In this document: piece after piece, positions 45,818 through 54,568 of the stretch
How the letters are laid out: the number at the start of each line of letters is the position of its first letter
Numbering within the stretch: the first letter of the stretch is position 1
Assembly: GCF_001662875.1 (NCBI RefSeq)
Contig: NZ_JPVZ01000009.1
Coordinates: 1-64,000, forward strand
Reading direction: 5' to 3'
DNA length: 64,000 bases
Origin: Thalassospira tepidiphila MCCC 1A03514
Lineage (GTDB): Bacteria > Pseudomonadota > Alphaproteobacteria > Rhodospirillales > Thalassospiraceae
Notes under the pieces: model-generated
Databases searched by the model: none
What the model was told of the DNA's origin: nothing
Seen by the model: the letters and a program-made list of their open reading frames with translations, nothing else
Position numbers and translations under genes: made by a program

Positions 45818-46107
45818 TGTCGGCTAAGTTGACAAATTTAAATGATTGCGATTTCATGTGGTTATGAAGATTGCTGGAAGAGTAGAAAAAAATAGCTCTG
45901 TTCGTGACGTCAAATGGACGCGCCGCAACGCGGCATCCGGCATTCTGACAATTGGATACATCTGGCCTGGAACACCCGTCCCAAAGCGGTCGGGTGTGGT
46001 TCAGTGTGTTACCGCACCTGAACTGCCCGGTTCACCGATGGTCTTTAAGTCCGATTGCAAAGTAGATTTACGAAGCGACCTGAGACGACGAAACGGAGAG
46101 CCTGGAC
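45818..46107 (+). other. Structured noncoding leader before the isochorismatase-fold gene
   Basis: A 290-bp region with no convincing gene. It contains two short hairpins: GCCGC/GCGGC (45922-45926 with 45930-45934) and ACACCCG/CGGGTGT (45972-45978 with 45991-45997). An in-frame peptide can be read from about 45864, but it lacks a ribosome-binding site and runs into the next gene out of frame. It is probably a promoter and long 5' untranslated leader. Confidence 0.4.
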
Positions 46108-46929
46108 ATGTGGTCGGTGATCACTCTTATTGTCATTTTACTGGTGGGCGCCATCGCCTACACCATCTATGGCCAACGCCATCACCTCGCCCCCAGCAAG
46201 GGCAAAAAGATCAATCTCGCAGAGCGCCCCAATAGCGCCCTTCTGATCGTTGACGTCCAGGAAGATTTCACCAGTTCGGACGGCAAGCATGCCTATCCGG
46301 CCGACATGGTCGATAAACTCATCACCGCAATCAACAAACTGGTTGAAGCCGCCAATGCCAATGGAACGCCGGTGATCTCGATCCGCCAGACATTCCGCGG
46401 TTGGTACATCAACTTTCTCGTAAAGCTCCTGAATGAAGGTCGTGGCAGCCCCAAATCGAAGGGCCTTGATCTTGATGAACGGATCAACGGCGATATCGAC
46501 CATGATATCGTCAAGGCGCGCGCGGATGGCTTTAGCGAACCTGAACTTGACCGCGTTCTGGATCGTCAGAAAGTCGGCAAACTGATTATCGTGGGTCTGG
46601 ACGGCGATTTTTGCGTCAAGGCAACCATGCAGGCCGCCCTTAACCGCGGGTATGACGTCTCGTTCAGCGACGCGACCACTTTGGCTTTGAACCCTAAAAA
46701 ATGGGAACGCACCAAGGCACTTCTGACCGCACGCGGCGCATCCGATAATACGAACCAAGACACACAGGTCGTTAAGACCGATACAACGGATGCAGACCCA
46801 TCTGGCGCCCGCACCCCTGACAGTACGCCCGATACGGGCAACCAGAATACCACGGTGCCCGACACCGGTGATCAGGACACCAGTGCCCAGAACAAAAAAG
46901 ACAAAGACGAAGGACGCAAAATGGCTTAG
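46108..46929 (+). CDS. Membrane-tethered isochorismatase-family cysteine hydrolase with a disordered tail
   Basis: A 273-residue protein with three parts. An N-terminal transmembrane helix (about 3-21) is followed by an isochorismatase-like domain (about 40-210), with the catalytic Asp in LIVDVQEDF, a candidate Lys in KARADGF and the nucleophilic Cys in GLDGDFCVKA. The tail (about 212-273) is rich in Asp, Thr, Gln and Asn, with DTG/DTT-type repeats, and ends in a charged KKDKDEGRK segment. Most relatives are soluble and lack both the anchor and the tail. GGAGAG precedes the ATG. The substrate is unknown. Confidence 0.85.
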   Translation: MWSVITLIVILLVGAIAYTIYGQRHHLAPSKGKKINLAERPNSALLIVDVQEDFTSSDGKHAYPADMVDKLITAINKLVEAANANGTPVISIRQTFRGWYINFLVKLLNEGRGSPKSKGLDLDERINGDIDHDIVKARADGFSEPELDRVLDRQKVGKLIIVGLDGDFCVKATMQAALNRGYDVSFSDATTLALNPKKWERTKALLTARGASDNTNQDTQVVKTDTTDADPSGARTPDSTPDTGNQNTTVPDTGDQDTSAQNKKDKDEGRKMA

Positions 46930-46949
46930 CGCCATACAAAGCGCTAAGC
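46924..46949. terminator. Hairpin between convergent genes
   Basis: A perfect 9-bp stem GCTTAGCGC/GCGCTAAGC (46924-46932 with 46941-46949) overlaps the stop of the isochorismatase-fold gene and lies 18 bases after the stop of the convergent oxidase. T runs are short on both sides, so its terminator strength is uncertain. Confidence 0.5.
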
Positions 46950-46967
46950 ACATCACGTCACGTCAGA

Positions 46968-48284
46968 TCAAATCTTGTCGCGGATCGAATACCACAACAT
47001 CGCGGCCACCAGCATCGGGAAGCGCAACATCTTCCCGCCCGGGAACACCGGGGTTTTGATGTTGGCCATCACGTCAAACCGTTCCATGGTGCCGGAAACG
47101 GCATCGGCCATGATCTGTCCGGCAAGGGTTGCCATCGCAACCCCGTGCCCGGAATAGCCCGAAGCGGTAAAGATATTATCTTCGATCTTCTCAAAAAACG
47201 GCATGCGGTTCATCGTGATCGCCAGCGTCCCGCCCCAGCCATAATCAATCTTGACGTCTTTCAGCTGCGGATAGACTTCGAGCATATGCGGCGACACGAA
47301 CGCCTTGATGTCACGCGGGAAATTATAGCCATAGGTTTCCCCGCCACCAAAAAGCATGCGTTTATCCGCACTCAGCCGGTAGTAATTGATCACGAATTTT
47401 GAGTCCGCGACCGCGACATCATCACGGATCAGTTCGCGCGCCAGATCATCGCCAAGTGGCTCGGTGGCAATGACGAAATTGTTGATCGGCATAACACGCT
47501 TTGCCACCCGATCATCCAATGCATCAAGATAACCGTTGCAGCCAAGGATAAGCTTGTTAGCGCTAACAACGCCGCCATCCTTGGTTTTCACCGTGACCTT
47601 GCCCGCCTGATTTTCATACGACGTGACAACCGCACCTTCGAAAATGCGTGCGCCTGACGCGCGTGCGGCGTCGGCCAGACCAAGGGCGAAGTTCAGCGGA
47701 TGCAAATGCCCCGCCCCCGTATCAAGCGATCCGCCATGATAAAATTCGGTGCCAAGCATCGCGCGCATTTCATCGCGGTCAACAAAACGGATATCCTCAT
47801 AGCCGTATTCGGTCTGAAGCTTTTCGGCATAGGTGCGGGAATGTTCGACAAAGCGTGCACGGTGATCGGCATGCAAAATGCCCGGCTTCCAGTCGCACTG
47901 GATATTATGCTTGGCGATCAGGGCCTTGACGACATCCTTTGACTCTTCGGCGATATCCCAAAGCTTATGCGCATCATCGCGCCCGACCATTTGTTCAAGT
48001 TCATCCTGTTCACGCCGCTGGCCGGATCCGACCTGCCCGCCATTACGCCCCGACGCGCCCCAGCCGACCCGGTGCGCTTCAAGCAGGATGACGTCATAGC
48101 CACGCTCTGCCAGATGCAATGCCGATGACAGCCCGGTAAAGCCGCCACCAATGATAACAATGTCGCAGGTCTGATCCCCTTCAAGCTTGGCGAAGGGTGC
48201 GGTCGCATTCGCCGTCGCGGCGTAATAGGAATCAGGATATTGGCCTGCCCGGTCATTGGCGGTCAGCAAGTTCGGGGTGAACAT
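46968..48284 (-). CDS. puuB: Gamma-glutamylputrescine oxidase (PuuB-like, copy 2)
   Basis: A 438-residue FAD oxidase. It starts with NLLTANDRAGQYPDSYYAATA, as in many PuuB proteins, and has the Rossmann motif IVIIGGGFTGLSSALHLA (about 43-60), the signature GWGASGRNGGQVGSGQR and the C-terminal TASGYSGHGVAMATLAGQ. The N-terminal SYYAAT and GQVGSGQRREQ segments resemble E. coli PuuB more than copy 1 does, so I assign the symbol here. It is transcribed away from the puuA operon. Confidence 0.87.
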   Translation of the reverse strand: MFTPNLLTANDRAGQYPDSYYAATANATAPFAKLEGDQTCDIVIIGGGFTGLSSALHLAERGYDVILLEAHRVGWGASGRNGGQVGSGQRREQDELEQMVGRDDAHKLWDIAEESKDVVKALIAKHNIQCDWKPGILHADHRARFVEHSRTYAEKLQTEYGYEDIRFVDRDEMRAMLGTEFYHGGSLDTGAGHLHPLNFALGLADAARASGARIFEGAVVTSYENQAGKVTVKTKDGGVVSANKLILGCNGYLDALDDRVAKRVMPINNFVIATEPLGDDLARELIRDDVAVADSKFVINYYRLSADKRMLFGGGETYGYNFPRDIKAFVSPHMLEVYPQLKDVKIDYGWGGTLAITMNRMPFFEKIEDNIFTASGYSGHGVAMATLAGQIMADAVSGTMERFDVMANIKTPVFPGGKMLRFPMLVAAMLWYSIRDKI

Positions 48285-48509
48285 GAGGAACCCTCATATT
48301 TGTAAATGGATGTGGGCTTATCCTGCCCAATCCGGCCGACCTATCAAGGAAAAACTGCCCTTTTTCCGGCCTTAAACCTGCTTTTCGCCGATTATGCCAA
48401 AACCGGCCAACTCAAAGCAGAACGATTGCGTAAAGCAGCCAACAAAGCGTGATACCTGCGGCACTGATTTTTGCTGTTGGCACGCAACAGGCCCTTGAGA
48501 ATCAGCGTT

Positions 48510-50131
48510 TTAAGGTTTCTGATTAACTGCTTCGACCATGCGAAGGGCGGTTTTGGTGGCGGCACAGCCACCGCGCGCTGTGCAGCGCAAATCAGGATGC
48601 ATCATATTGCCGATCTTCACCGTCTGATCGACCAGTTCATCATATGCCAGCACTGCATCAAACCCGGCGAGAACCGCCATCGCCGATGAAAAGGCATGCG
48701 ACACACCGGCGACATTGCGGGCATGACACGGGATTTCAACATCCCCGCCCACCGGATCACAAACAAGGCCCAGCGTATTCATCAAACACATGCTGGCGGC
48801 ATCAAAGCATTGTTTTGGCGTGCCACCATAGGCCTGTGTCACCCCGGCGGCGGCCATCGCCGCCGATGCGCCGGTTTCCACCGAACAGCCGCCGCATTCG
48901 GCGGCAAAGGGTCCACGCGCAGCAAAAAGGCGGCAAAGGTTCCACGCGCAGCAAAAACCGCCCCGATCAATGCCATGGTTTGCAGGGCATCGGTCGCTCC
49001 ATCAAGTTCAATACCATGGCGGATCAGACCATAAAGCGTGCCCGGCACCACGCCGGCACTGCCCGCCGTTGGCGCGGCACAAACAAGACCCCGGTTGCTG
49101 TCGCGTTCCATCGCCGACAGCGCACCGGCCATGGCATCCTGCAAGACCGGGCCACCAAGGCCTGCTGGCAGGTTGGCATCACGGACAGTACGGGCCCGAA
49201 GTGTCAGGAACCGCATAACATTGTCTTCGGGTTTGGCATCAAAGCCTTCTGCCACGACACGCAGCATTAGTTCGCACCGTTCGCGAAACAGCGCGCGGGT
49301 GGCTTCGCGGGACAGTCCAAGGCGTTTTGCTTCCAGAACCAGGGCGGCATCGGCGATGGAGCCCCCTTCCTGATCGTCGGCAACCGCAATGACGGCGGCA
49401 CTTTCGGAAAACAGATCATCGGTGGCGCACACCGGATATTGCGATGCATCGGCAAAGCGCACATCGGCAATACCATCGCGGTTTCGAATGGCCGTCAGGA
49501 CATCGGCATTCGGCAAGGCCTGAAGCGCGATTTCAACCCGTTCGTGATCGGGTTCAACCGACACACCCAGCAGGCTGCTTTCCCCTGCCGCCAGTTCGTT
49601 TGCCAACGCGTCGGCCTGTGCCAACGCCTCGGCGCCCCAGACAAAGACGGTTGCCGTTTTGCCGGTCATGAACAGGCGTTCGCCATTGCGACCGTCGATG
49701 TAATACATGCCCCCGCCGACGGAGGCGCCGGTATAGAGGTCTGAACGTTGCTCGCCCTCCGGGGTCGTGACACTCAGTTCAAGATCAACACGGTTGGGGT
49801 GGTTATTGTTTTCAAGCTCGGTGACTTCGATCGCGAAATGGAAACCTTCGCCCTGCTCTACCCGGCCAAGAATTTCACGATAATCCGGATCGGTCAGCTT
49901 GGCCCCGGCAAGCCCGGCGGCAAAGTTTTCGTCCGAGCTTTGCGCCTTGTAACATGGCGCAAAGGACCCACGCGGGTCAAAGCGGATCACGGCACGTCCA
50001 AGCGTTTCACCGTTGGCACAGGAAAGTTCGCGCACCAGCTTGGCCATCATATAGGGTGCCGCACAATGGGAACTGGATGGCCCGCGCATAACGGGACCGA
50101 TAACGGAATTAAGCAGGCTGATTTCTTGCAT
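48510..50131 (-). pseudogene. sdaA: L-serine dehydratase, frameshifted by a 29-bp tandem duplication
   Basis: A one-chain L-serine ammonia-lyase (iron-sulfur type) that would make pyruvate and ammonia from serine. The N-terminal beta domain and most of the alpha domain read from 50131, starting EISLLNSVIGPVMRGPSSSH, as far as GAVFAARGTFAA. There the frame runs off into about 30 unrelated residues and stops at 48839. The true C-terminus (METGASAAMAAAGVTQ to the end, including the cysteines of CDPVGGDVEIPC) continues in another frame to 48510. Between them, 48900-48928 and 48929-48957 are two adjacent copies of a 29-bp unit, 28/29 identical. Removing one copy restores FAAECGGCSVETGAS. The product as written lacks all cluster ligands. 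Confidence 0.93.
48900..48957. repeat. 29-bp tandem duplication inside sdaA
   Basis: Two directly adjacent 29-bp copies (48900-48928 and 48929-48957) differ at one base: the twelfth base is g in the first and t in the second on the plus strand. Because 29 is not a multiple of three, the extra copy shifts the reading frame. Confidence 0.97.
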
Positions 50132-50225
50132 GGCGGCACTTTTTGTTGGGTGCTGTATGTCGCGGGATTTGCATACAATATGCCATGATCATCCTCCGAT
50201 GCCGAACCGATTGCAATCACCGGAA

Positions 50226-50263
50226 ATAAAAATCCCCGATCCATCAAAAAGATGAACCAGGGA
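50226..50263 (-). terminator. Terminator of the betIBA operon
   Basis: On the minus strand an interrupted stem (ATCCC...GGGAT and TTCATC/GATGGA around a TTTTT loop) is followed by TTTTTATTT. It lies 31 bases after the betA stop, upstream of sdaA. Confidence 0.8.
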
Positions 50264-50293
50264 TAATCATCAGACTATTTAAAGCCCGTAAAT

Positions 50294-51979
50294 TTAGCGC
50301 TGCTTGGTTTCCCATTCCGGATGCACGAAATACGGTGCATTCGATGGTGCCAGCGGCGTGCGACCGCGGATGATATCAGCGGCCTTTTCACCGATCATGA
50401 TCGTCGGGGCATTGAGGTTGCCCGATGCGATGGTCGGCATGATCGAGCTGTCGACCACACGCAGGCCTTCGACGCCATGCACGCGGGTTTTCTCATCCAC
50501 CACGGACATCTCATCACTGCCCATCTTGCACGAACAGGACGGGTGATAAGCACTTTCGGCGTGATCGGCGACAAATGCATCGATCTCTTCATCGGTGTGG
50601 ATATCCTTGCCCGGCGCAATTTCCGCCCCGCGCAGATCAGCAAATGCTTCCTGGGCGAAGATTTCGCGGGTCAGACGCACCGATGCGCGCATTTCTTCCC
50701 AGTCTTCCGGGTGGCTCATATAGTTCGGATCAATGATCGGGCGATCCTTGGGGTTGGCGGATGCCAGACGGACCGTCCCGCGCGATTTGGAACGCATCGG
50801 ACCGACATGGGCCTGGAAGCCATCGCCTTCGGCCGCCTTGGAACCGTTATAGTTAATCGCGGCTGGCAGGAAGTGATACTGAATGTCAGGATGCTGCACA
50901 CCCGCCTTGGAGCGGATAAAGCCGCCCGCCTCGAAATGGTTGCTGGCACCAAGACCGGTTTTGAACAGATACCATTCCGCCCCGATCTTAAGCTTGTTCC
51001 ACCAATCGAGTTTGCTGTTCAGGCTGATGGGTTTGGTGCATTCCATCTGAACATAGAGTTCAAGATGGTCCTGAAGGTTTTCACCGACACCGGGCAGATC
51101 ATGAACAACATCAATGCCATGTTCGCGCAAATGCGCTGCCGGACCAACGCCCGACAGCATCAAAAGCTTTGGCGAGTTGATCGAACCAGCCGAAATAATG
51201 ACTTCGCGATCAACAAGGGCGCGCTTGTTTTCGCCGTCATGGAAAAAGTCGAGGCCAATGGCACGTTTTCCTTCGAAAACAACACGTTGCGCGAAGGCCT
51301 TGTGATAAACTGTCAGGTTCGGGCGCTTCATCGCCGGATGCAGATAGGCGCGCGCGGTTGACCAGCGACGGCCCTTATAGACCGTCATATCCATGGTCCC
51401 GAGACCTTCCTGGCGATAGCCGTTCTGATCCGGGGTGAATTCATAACCGGCCTGCTGACCGGCCTTGATCCAGGCCTTATGCAGGTCGTTCTGACAGGCA
51501 CCGGTCGTCACATGCAGCGGACCATCACCGCCGTGATATTCATCGCCTTCGGTGTCTTCGTTGCGCGTATCGGCCTTGCGGAAATATGGCAGGCAGCGCG
51601 CATAATCCCATTCCTTGAGGCTTGCGTCTTCTTCGGCCCAGCGATTGTAATCAAGGGCGTGACCGCGCACATAAGCCATGCCGTTGACCGAACTTGAACC
51701 GCCATAAACACGGCCACGCGGCGTCTCCATGCGGCGGTTGTTCAGGTTGGGCTGCGGCGTTGTCCAATAGGCCCAGTTATAGGTTTCCGACTGCATCGGA
51801 TAGGAAAGTGCTGTCGGCATATGGATGCGCCAGTCCCACCAGTGATCCTTTGGTCCGGCTTCGATCACCAGAACCTTAACCTCGGCATCTTCGGTCAGTC
51901 GGTTGGCAAGCACAGCCCCTGCCGAACCTGAACCGACAATCACATAATCATATTTTTCAGTGGTCGTTGGGGTCGTCAT
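50294..51979 (-). CDS. betA: Choline dehydrogenase
   Basis: A membrane-associated GMC flavoenzyme of 561 residues that oxidises choline to betaine aldehyde. The ADP-binding motif DYVIVGSGSAGAVLANRL is at the N-terminus, GMC signature 1 appears as YGGSSSVNGMAYVRGHALDY (split over about 93-112) and signature 2 as GSINSPKLLMLSGVG. The catalytic His lies in AYHPSCSCKMG, and a second His/Asn region is near the end (SGNLNAPTIMIGEKAAD). AGGGA precedes the ATG. It is the last gene of betIBA, 73 bases after betB. Confidence 0.96.
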   Translation of the reverse strand: MTTPTTTEKYDYVIVGSGSAGAVLANRLTEDAEVKVLVIEAGPKDHWWDWRIHMPTALSYPMQSETYNWAYWTTPQPNLNNRRMETPRGRVYGGSSSVNGMAYVRGHALDYNRWAEEDASLKEWDYARCLPYFRKADTRNEDTEGDEYHGGDGPLHVTTGACQNDLHKAWIKAGQQAGYEFTPDQNGYRQEGLGTMDMTVYKGRRWSTARAYLHPAMKRPNLTVYHKAFAQRVVFEGKRAIGLDFFHDGENKRALVDREVIISAGSINSPKLLMLSGVGPAAHLREHGIDVVHDLPGVGENLQDHLELYVQMECTKPISLNSKLDWWNKLKIGAEWYLFKTGLGASNHFEAGGFIRSKAGVQHPDIQYHFLPAAINYNGSKAAEGDGFQAHVGPMRSKSRGTVRLASANPKDRPIIDPNYMSHPEDWEEMRASVRLTREIFAQEAFADLRGAEIAPGKDIHTDEEIDAFVADHAESAYHPSCSCKMGSDEMSVVDEKTRVHGVEGLRVVDSSIMPTIASGNLNAPTIMIGEKAADIIRGRTPLAPSNAPYFVHPEWETKQR

Positions 51980-52052
51980 TTCTGATCCCTTGTTTGGTCG
52001 TGCTGTGTGGGCAGCCGGTGAGTGGTTGGCGACGTTGGTTGGTCAAAGCCCC

Positions 52053-53510
52053 TTAGTAAGGGGCCTCAACATCGCCGGTTTCGACATAAACGGATTTGAT
52101 GCGGGTATAATATTCAATCGCCGCACGGCCGTTTTCGCGGCCAACGCCCGATTTCTTGACGCCGCCAAACGGCATTTCGATTGGCGTGATGTTATAGGTG
52201 TTGATCCAGCATGTGCCGGCCTCAAGCCTTGCGACCACGCGATGACCACGCGAAAGATCCTTGGTAAACACGCCTGCGGCCAGACCGTATTCGGTGTCAT
52301 TGGCGCGCTTGATCACTTCGTCTTCGTCGCTAAAGGTCAGGACAGACATTACCGGGCCAAAGATTTCCTCGCGCACGATGGTCATGTCATCGGTGCAATC
52401 GGCAAACACGGTCGGCGCGACAAAAAGTCCACCTTCCGGCATGCCTTCAGTGACGGCATGGCCGCCAAGAACGCATTTCGCCCCCTCTGCCTTGCCCTTT
52501 TCGATATAGGACATGACCTGTTCGTATTGTGCCTTGGTGACAATCGGGCCGACCTGGGTGTCGGGCTTTTCCGGATCGCCAAGAACAAGATCCTTGGAGC
52601 GTGCGATCAGCTTTTCGATGAAGGCATCGGCAACGCTTTCATGGACAAACACACGCGTCCCGTTCGAGCAAATCTGACCTGATGAATAGAAGTTCGCCAT
52701 CTGCGCGCCGGAGACAGCGTTGTCCAGATCGGCATCTTCGAACACGATCATCGGCGACTTGCCACCCAGTTCCATGGTGACAGCCTTCATGCCACCTGCG
52801 GCAACAGAGGCCACCTTGGCACCGGTCGCGGCCGACCCGGTCAGGGAAATCTTGTCCACGCCCGGATGCTCCACCAGCGCGGCACCGCTTTCGCGCGCGC
52901 CCTGCACAACGTTGTAAACGCCATCAGGAAGACCGGCTTCTTGAAGGGCCTCGGCAACCGCAATGGCCGAAAGCGGCGTGGTTTCGGACGGCTTGTAAAC
53001 AACCGCGTTGCCGCATGCCAATGCCGGGGCGGCCTTCCAGCAGGCGATCTGGATCGGATAGTTCCAGGCACCGATGGCACCGCAAACGCCCACCGGTTCG
53101 CGGCGGGTATAGGCAAAGTTGCCGGCAAGGTCGATATGTTCGCCCGCAAGGCTACCAGCCACACCGGCAAAATATTCAAGACATTCAACACCCGAAATCA
53201 CATCGACAATTTCAGTTTCCTGAATGGCGCGCCCGGTATCGCGGGTTTCAACCAGTGCCAGTTCATCATTGCGATCCCGCAGGATCTGGGCAGCCTTGAA
53301 AAGGACACGCGCCCGTTCGGCAGCCGGCGTGTTTTTCCAAATTTCGAACCCGGCGCGTGCGGCCTTGACCGCGGCATCCACATCAGAAGCGGTGCTTTCG
53401 TGGCCCTTGGCCAGAACCGTGTTGGTCGCAGGGTTAAGGGTAACCATCTCTGCGCCCGAACCTTGGGTCTTCTTGCCATTGATAAAATTCTGGATTTGAT
53501 AAAGGCTCAT
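52053..53510 (-). CDS. betB: Betaine aldehyde dehydrogenase
   Basis: An NAD(P)-dependent aldehyde dehydrogenase, 485 residues, that makes glycine betaine. The catalytic residues lie in TMELGGKSPM (Glu) and SSGQICSNGTRVFV (Cys). The ending GVGRENGRAAIEYYTRIKSVYVETGD is characteristic of BetB. AGGAG precedes the ATG at 53510; the frame extends to 53531 but that is not needed. It lies between betI and betA in the usual order. Confidence 0.96.
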   Translation of the reverse strand: MSLYQIQNFINGKKTQGSGAEMVTLNPATNTVLAKGHESTASDVDAAVKAARAGFEIWKNTPAAERARVLFKAAQILRDRNDELALVETRDTGRAIQETEIVDVISGVECLEYFAGVAGSLAGEHIDLAGNFAYTRREPVGVCGAIGAWNYPIQIACWKAAPALACGNAVVYKPSETTPLSAIAVAEALQEAGLPDGVYNVVQGARESGAALVEHPGVDKISLTGSAATGAKVASVAAGGMKAVTMELGGKSPMIVFEDADLDNAVSGAQMANFYSSGQICSNGTRVFVHESVADAFIEKLIARSKDLVLGDPEKPDTQVGPIVTKAQYEQVMSYIEKGKAEGAKCVLGGHAVTEGMPEGGLFVAPTVFADCTDDMTIVREEIFGPVMSVLTFSDEDEVIKRANDTEYGLAAGVFTKDLSRGHRVVARLEAGTCWINTYNITPIEMPFGGVKKSGVGRENGRAAIEYYTRIKSVYVETGDVEAPY

Positions 53511-53570
53511 CTTAAAACTCCTGCGGGCCACCGGGACAACCGGCAGCCGTGGTCTTTGTGTTTGTTTCGA

Positions 53571-54191
53571 TTACTTCTTTGCGTGCTTTTTGGGGCACTT
53601 TGCCGGACTGGGCGAATTCGCCAGATACAGGCGCAAGGTACCCAGCACCATCTTGCGCGCCCCGGCAATATCGGCCTGACCGCGGGACAGACCGGTTCGC
53701 ACCCAGATGCCGTCAACCATGGCGGCAATCGCAGACGAGATTTCATCTGCGCATTCTTCGGTGGTCAATTGACGCAGCTCATGCCGCAGATTGGATGCAA
53801 GGCGCTGAAAATAGATATTGTTCAGACGCCGCAACTGATCGGAAAACGGTACCTGCGCCCAGAAGGACAGCCAGGCCACCGTCACCTGCGGGGTGAACTG
53901 TTCTTCGTTGAAGTTGGTATTGATGATCGCTTCGAGACGGTCCATCGGCGTTTTGGCCGTTGCCAGTCGCACCATGTAGTCATTGCGCAAATCCTTCATC
54001 AGGGAGCGCATGGTTTCCTGCAACAGGGCGTTCTTGCCGCCAAAATAGTGCGAAATAATCCCGGACGACATCCCGGCAGCCTTAGAGATCCGCGCAATCG
54101 TGGTGTCGGCGAATCCGTGCTGATGAATGGTTTCAATCGTTGCGTCGATCAACTGCCTGCGGCGTACAGGCTGCATACCAACTTTGGGCAT
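53571..54191 (-). CDS. betI: TetR-family choline-responsive repressor BetI
   Basis: Represses choline oxidation genes in the absence of choline. A 206-residue TetR protein starting PKVGMQPVRRRQLIDATIETI. The helix-turn-helix TTIARISKAAGMSSGIISHYF lies at about 30-50, and NTNFNEEQFTPQVTVAWLSFW is a BetI-typical ligand-domain stretch. The ATG at 54191 is preferred to a TTG at 54203 that abuts the GGA. It heads the betIBA operon and is divergent from the choline importer. Confidence 0.93.
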   Translation of the reverse strand: MPKVGMQPVRRRQLIDATIETIHQHGFADTTIARISKAAGMSSGIISHYFGGKNALLQETMRSLMKDLRNDYMVRLATAKTPMDRLEAIINTNFNEEQFTPQVTVAWLSFWAQVPFSDQLRRLNNIYFQRLASNLRHELRQLTTEECADEISSAIAAMVDGIWVRTGLSRGQADIAGARKMVLGTLRLYLANSPSPAKCPKKHAKK

Positions 54192-54568
54192 TAATTCATC
54201 CAATCCTCTGCGTTGCGAAGGGTTTAACGCCGGTGCAACAGCATAAGACGCAGTTTTTAATCCTTCGCAATTGACGTCTCGTGAATATGCTGTAATTTAA
54301 TTGAACAATCAATCAATAAAAACACGCCGACATATGCGGCGCGTTTCTCAGGGCTTTTGGCCTTTGCTGCGCGGCTATGCGGCTGTTTTTGTGATTATTC
54401 CGGCCCATCACACCCATTCAGGGGAATGTGGTTGATGGCTCTGGGCGAGTGTTGGCGACATGTTTGTTGCGTTGATGTTCGTCTGGCCTCCGGAACCGAG
54501 CGTCTTCTGATGACCGGCCAAATCCGGTCATCAGCAACATCAGGTTTATACAAGGGAGAACCAGAAGC
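54192..54568. promoter_or_regulatory. Divergent betI/choX control region
   Basis: This 377-bp noncoding region holds the promoters of betIBA and choXWV. A BetI-like site ATTGA-N4-TCAAT lies at 54300-54313, followed by a further overlapping TCAATAAA. A perfect 11-bp hairpin (54507-54517 with 54524-54534, 6-nt loop, no T tract) lies in the choX leader, ending 34 bases before its ATG. A small CGCCG/CGGCG repeat lies at about 54326-54342. Confidence 0.6.

Noticed and set aside
45846-46235. A 129-codon frame in the gap before the tethered hydrolase
   Set aside because: No ribosome-binding site or family resemblance, and it overlaps the start of the hydrolase in another frame.
48510-48881. The C-terminal part of serine dehydratase as a separate small gene
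   Set aside because: It begins inside the conserved alpha domain without its own start signals; the 29-bp duplication explains the split.
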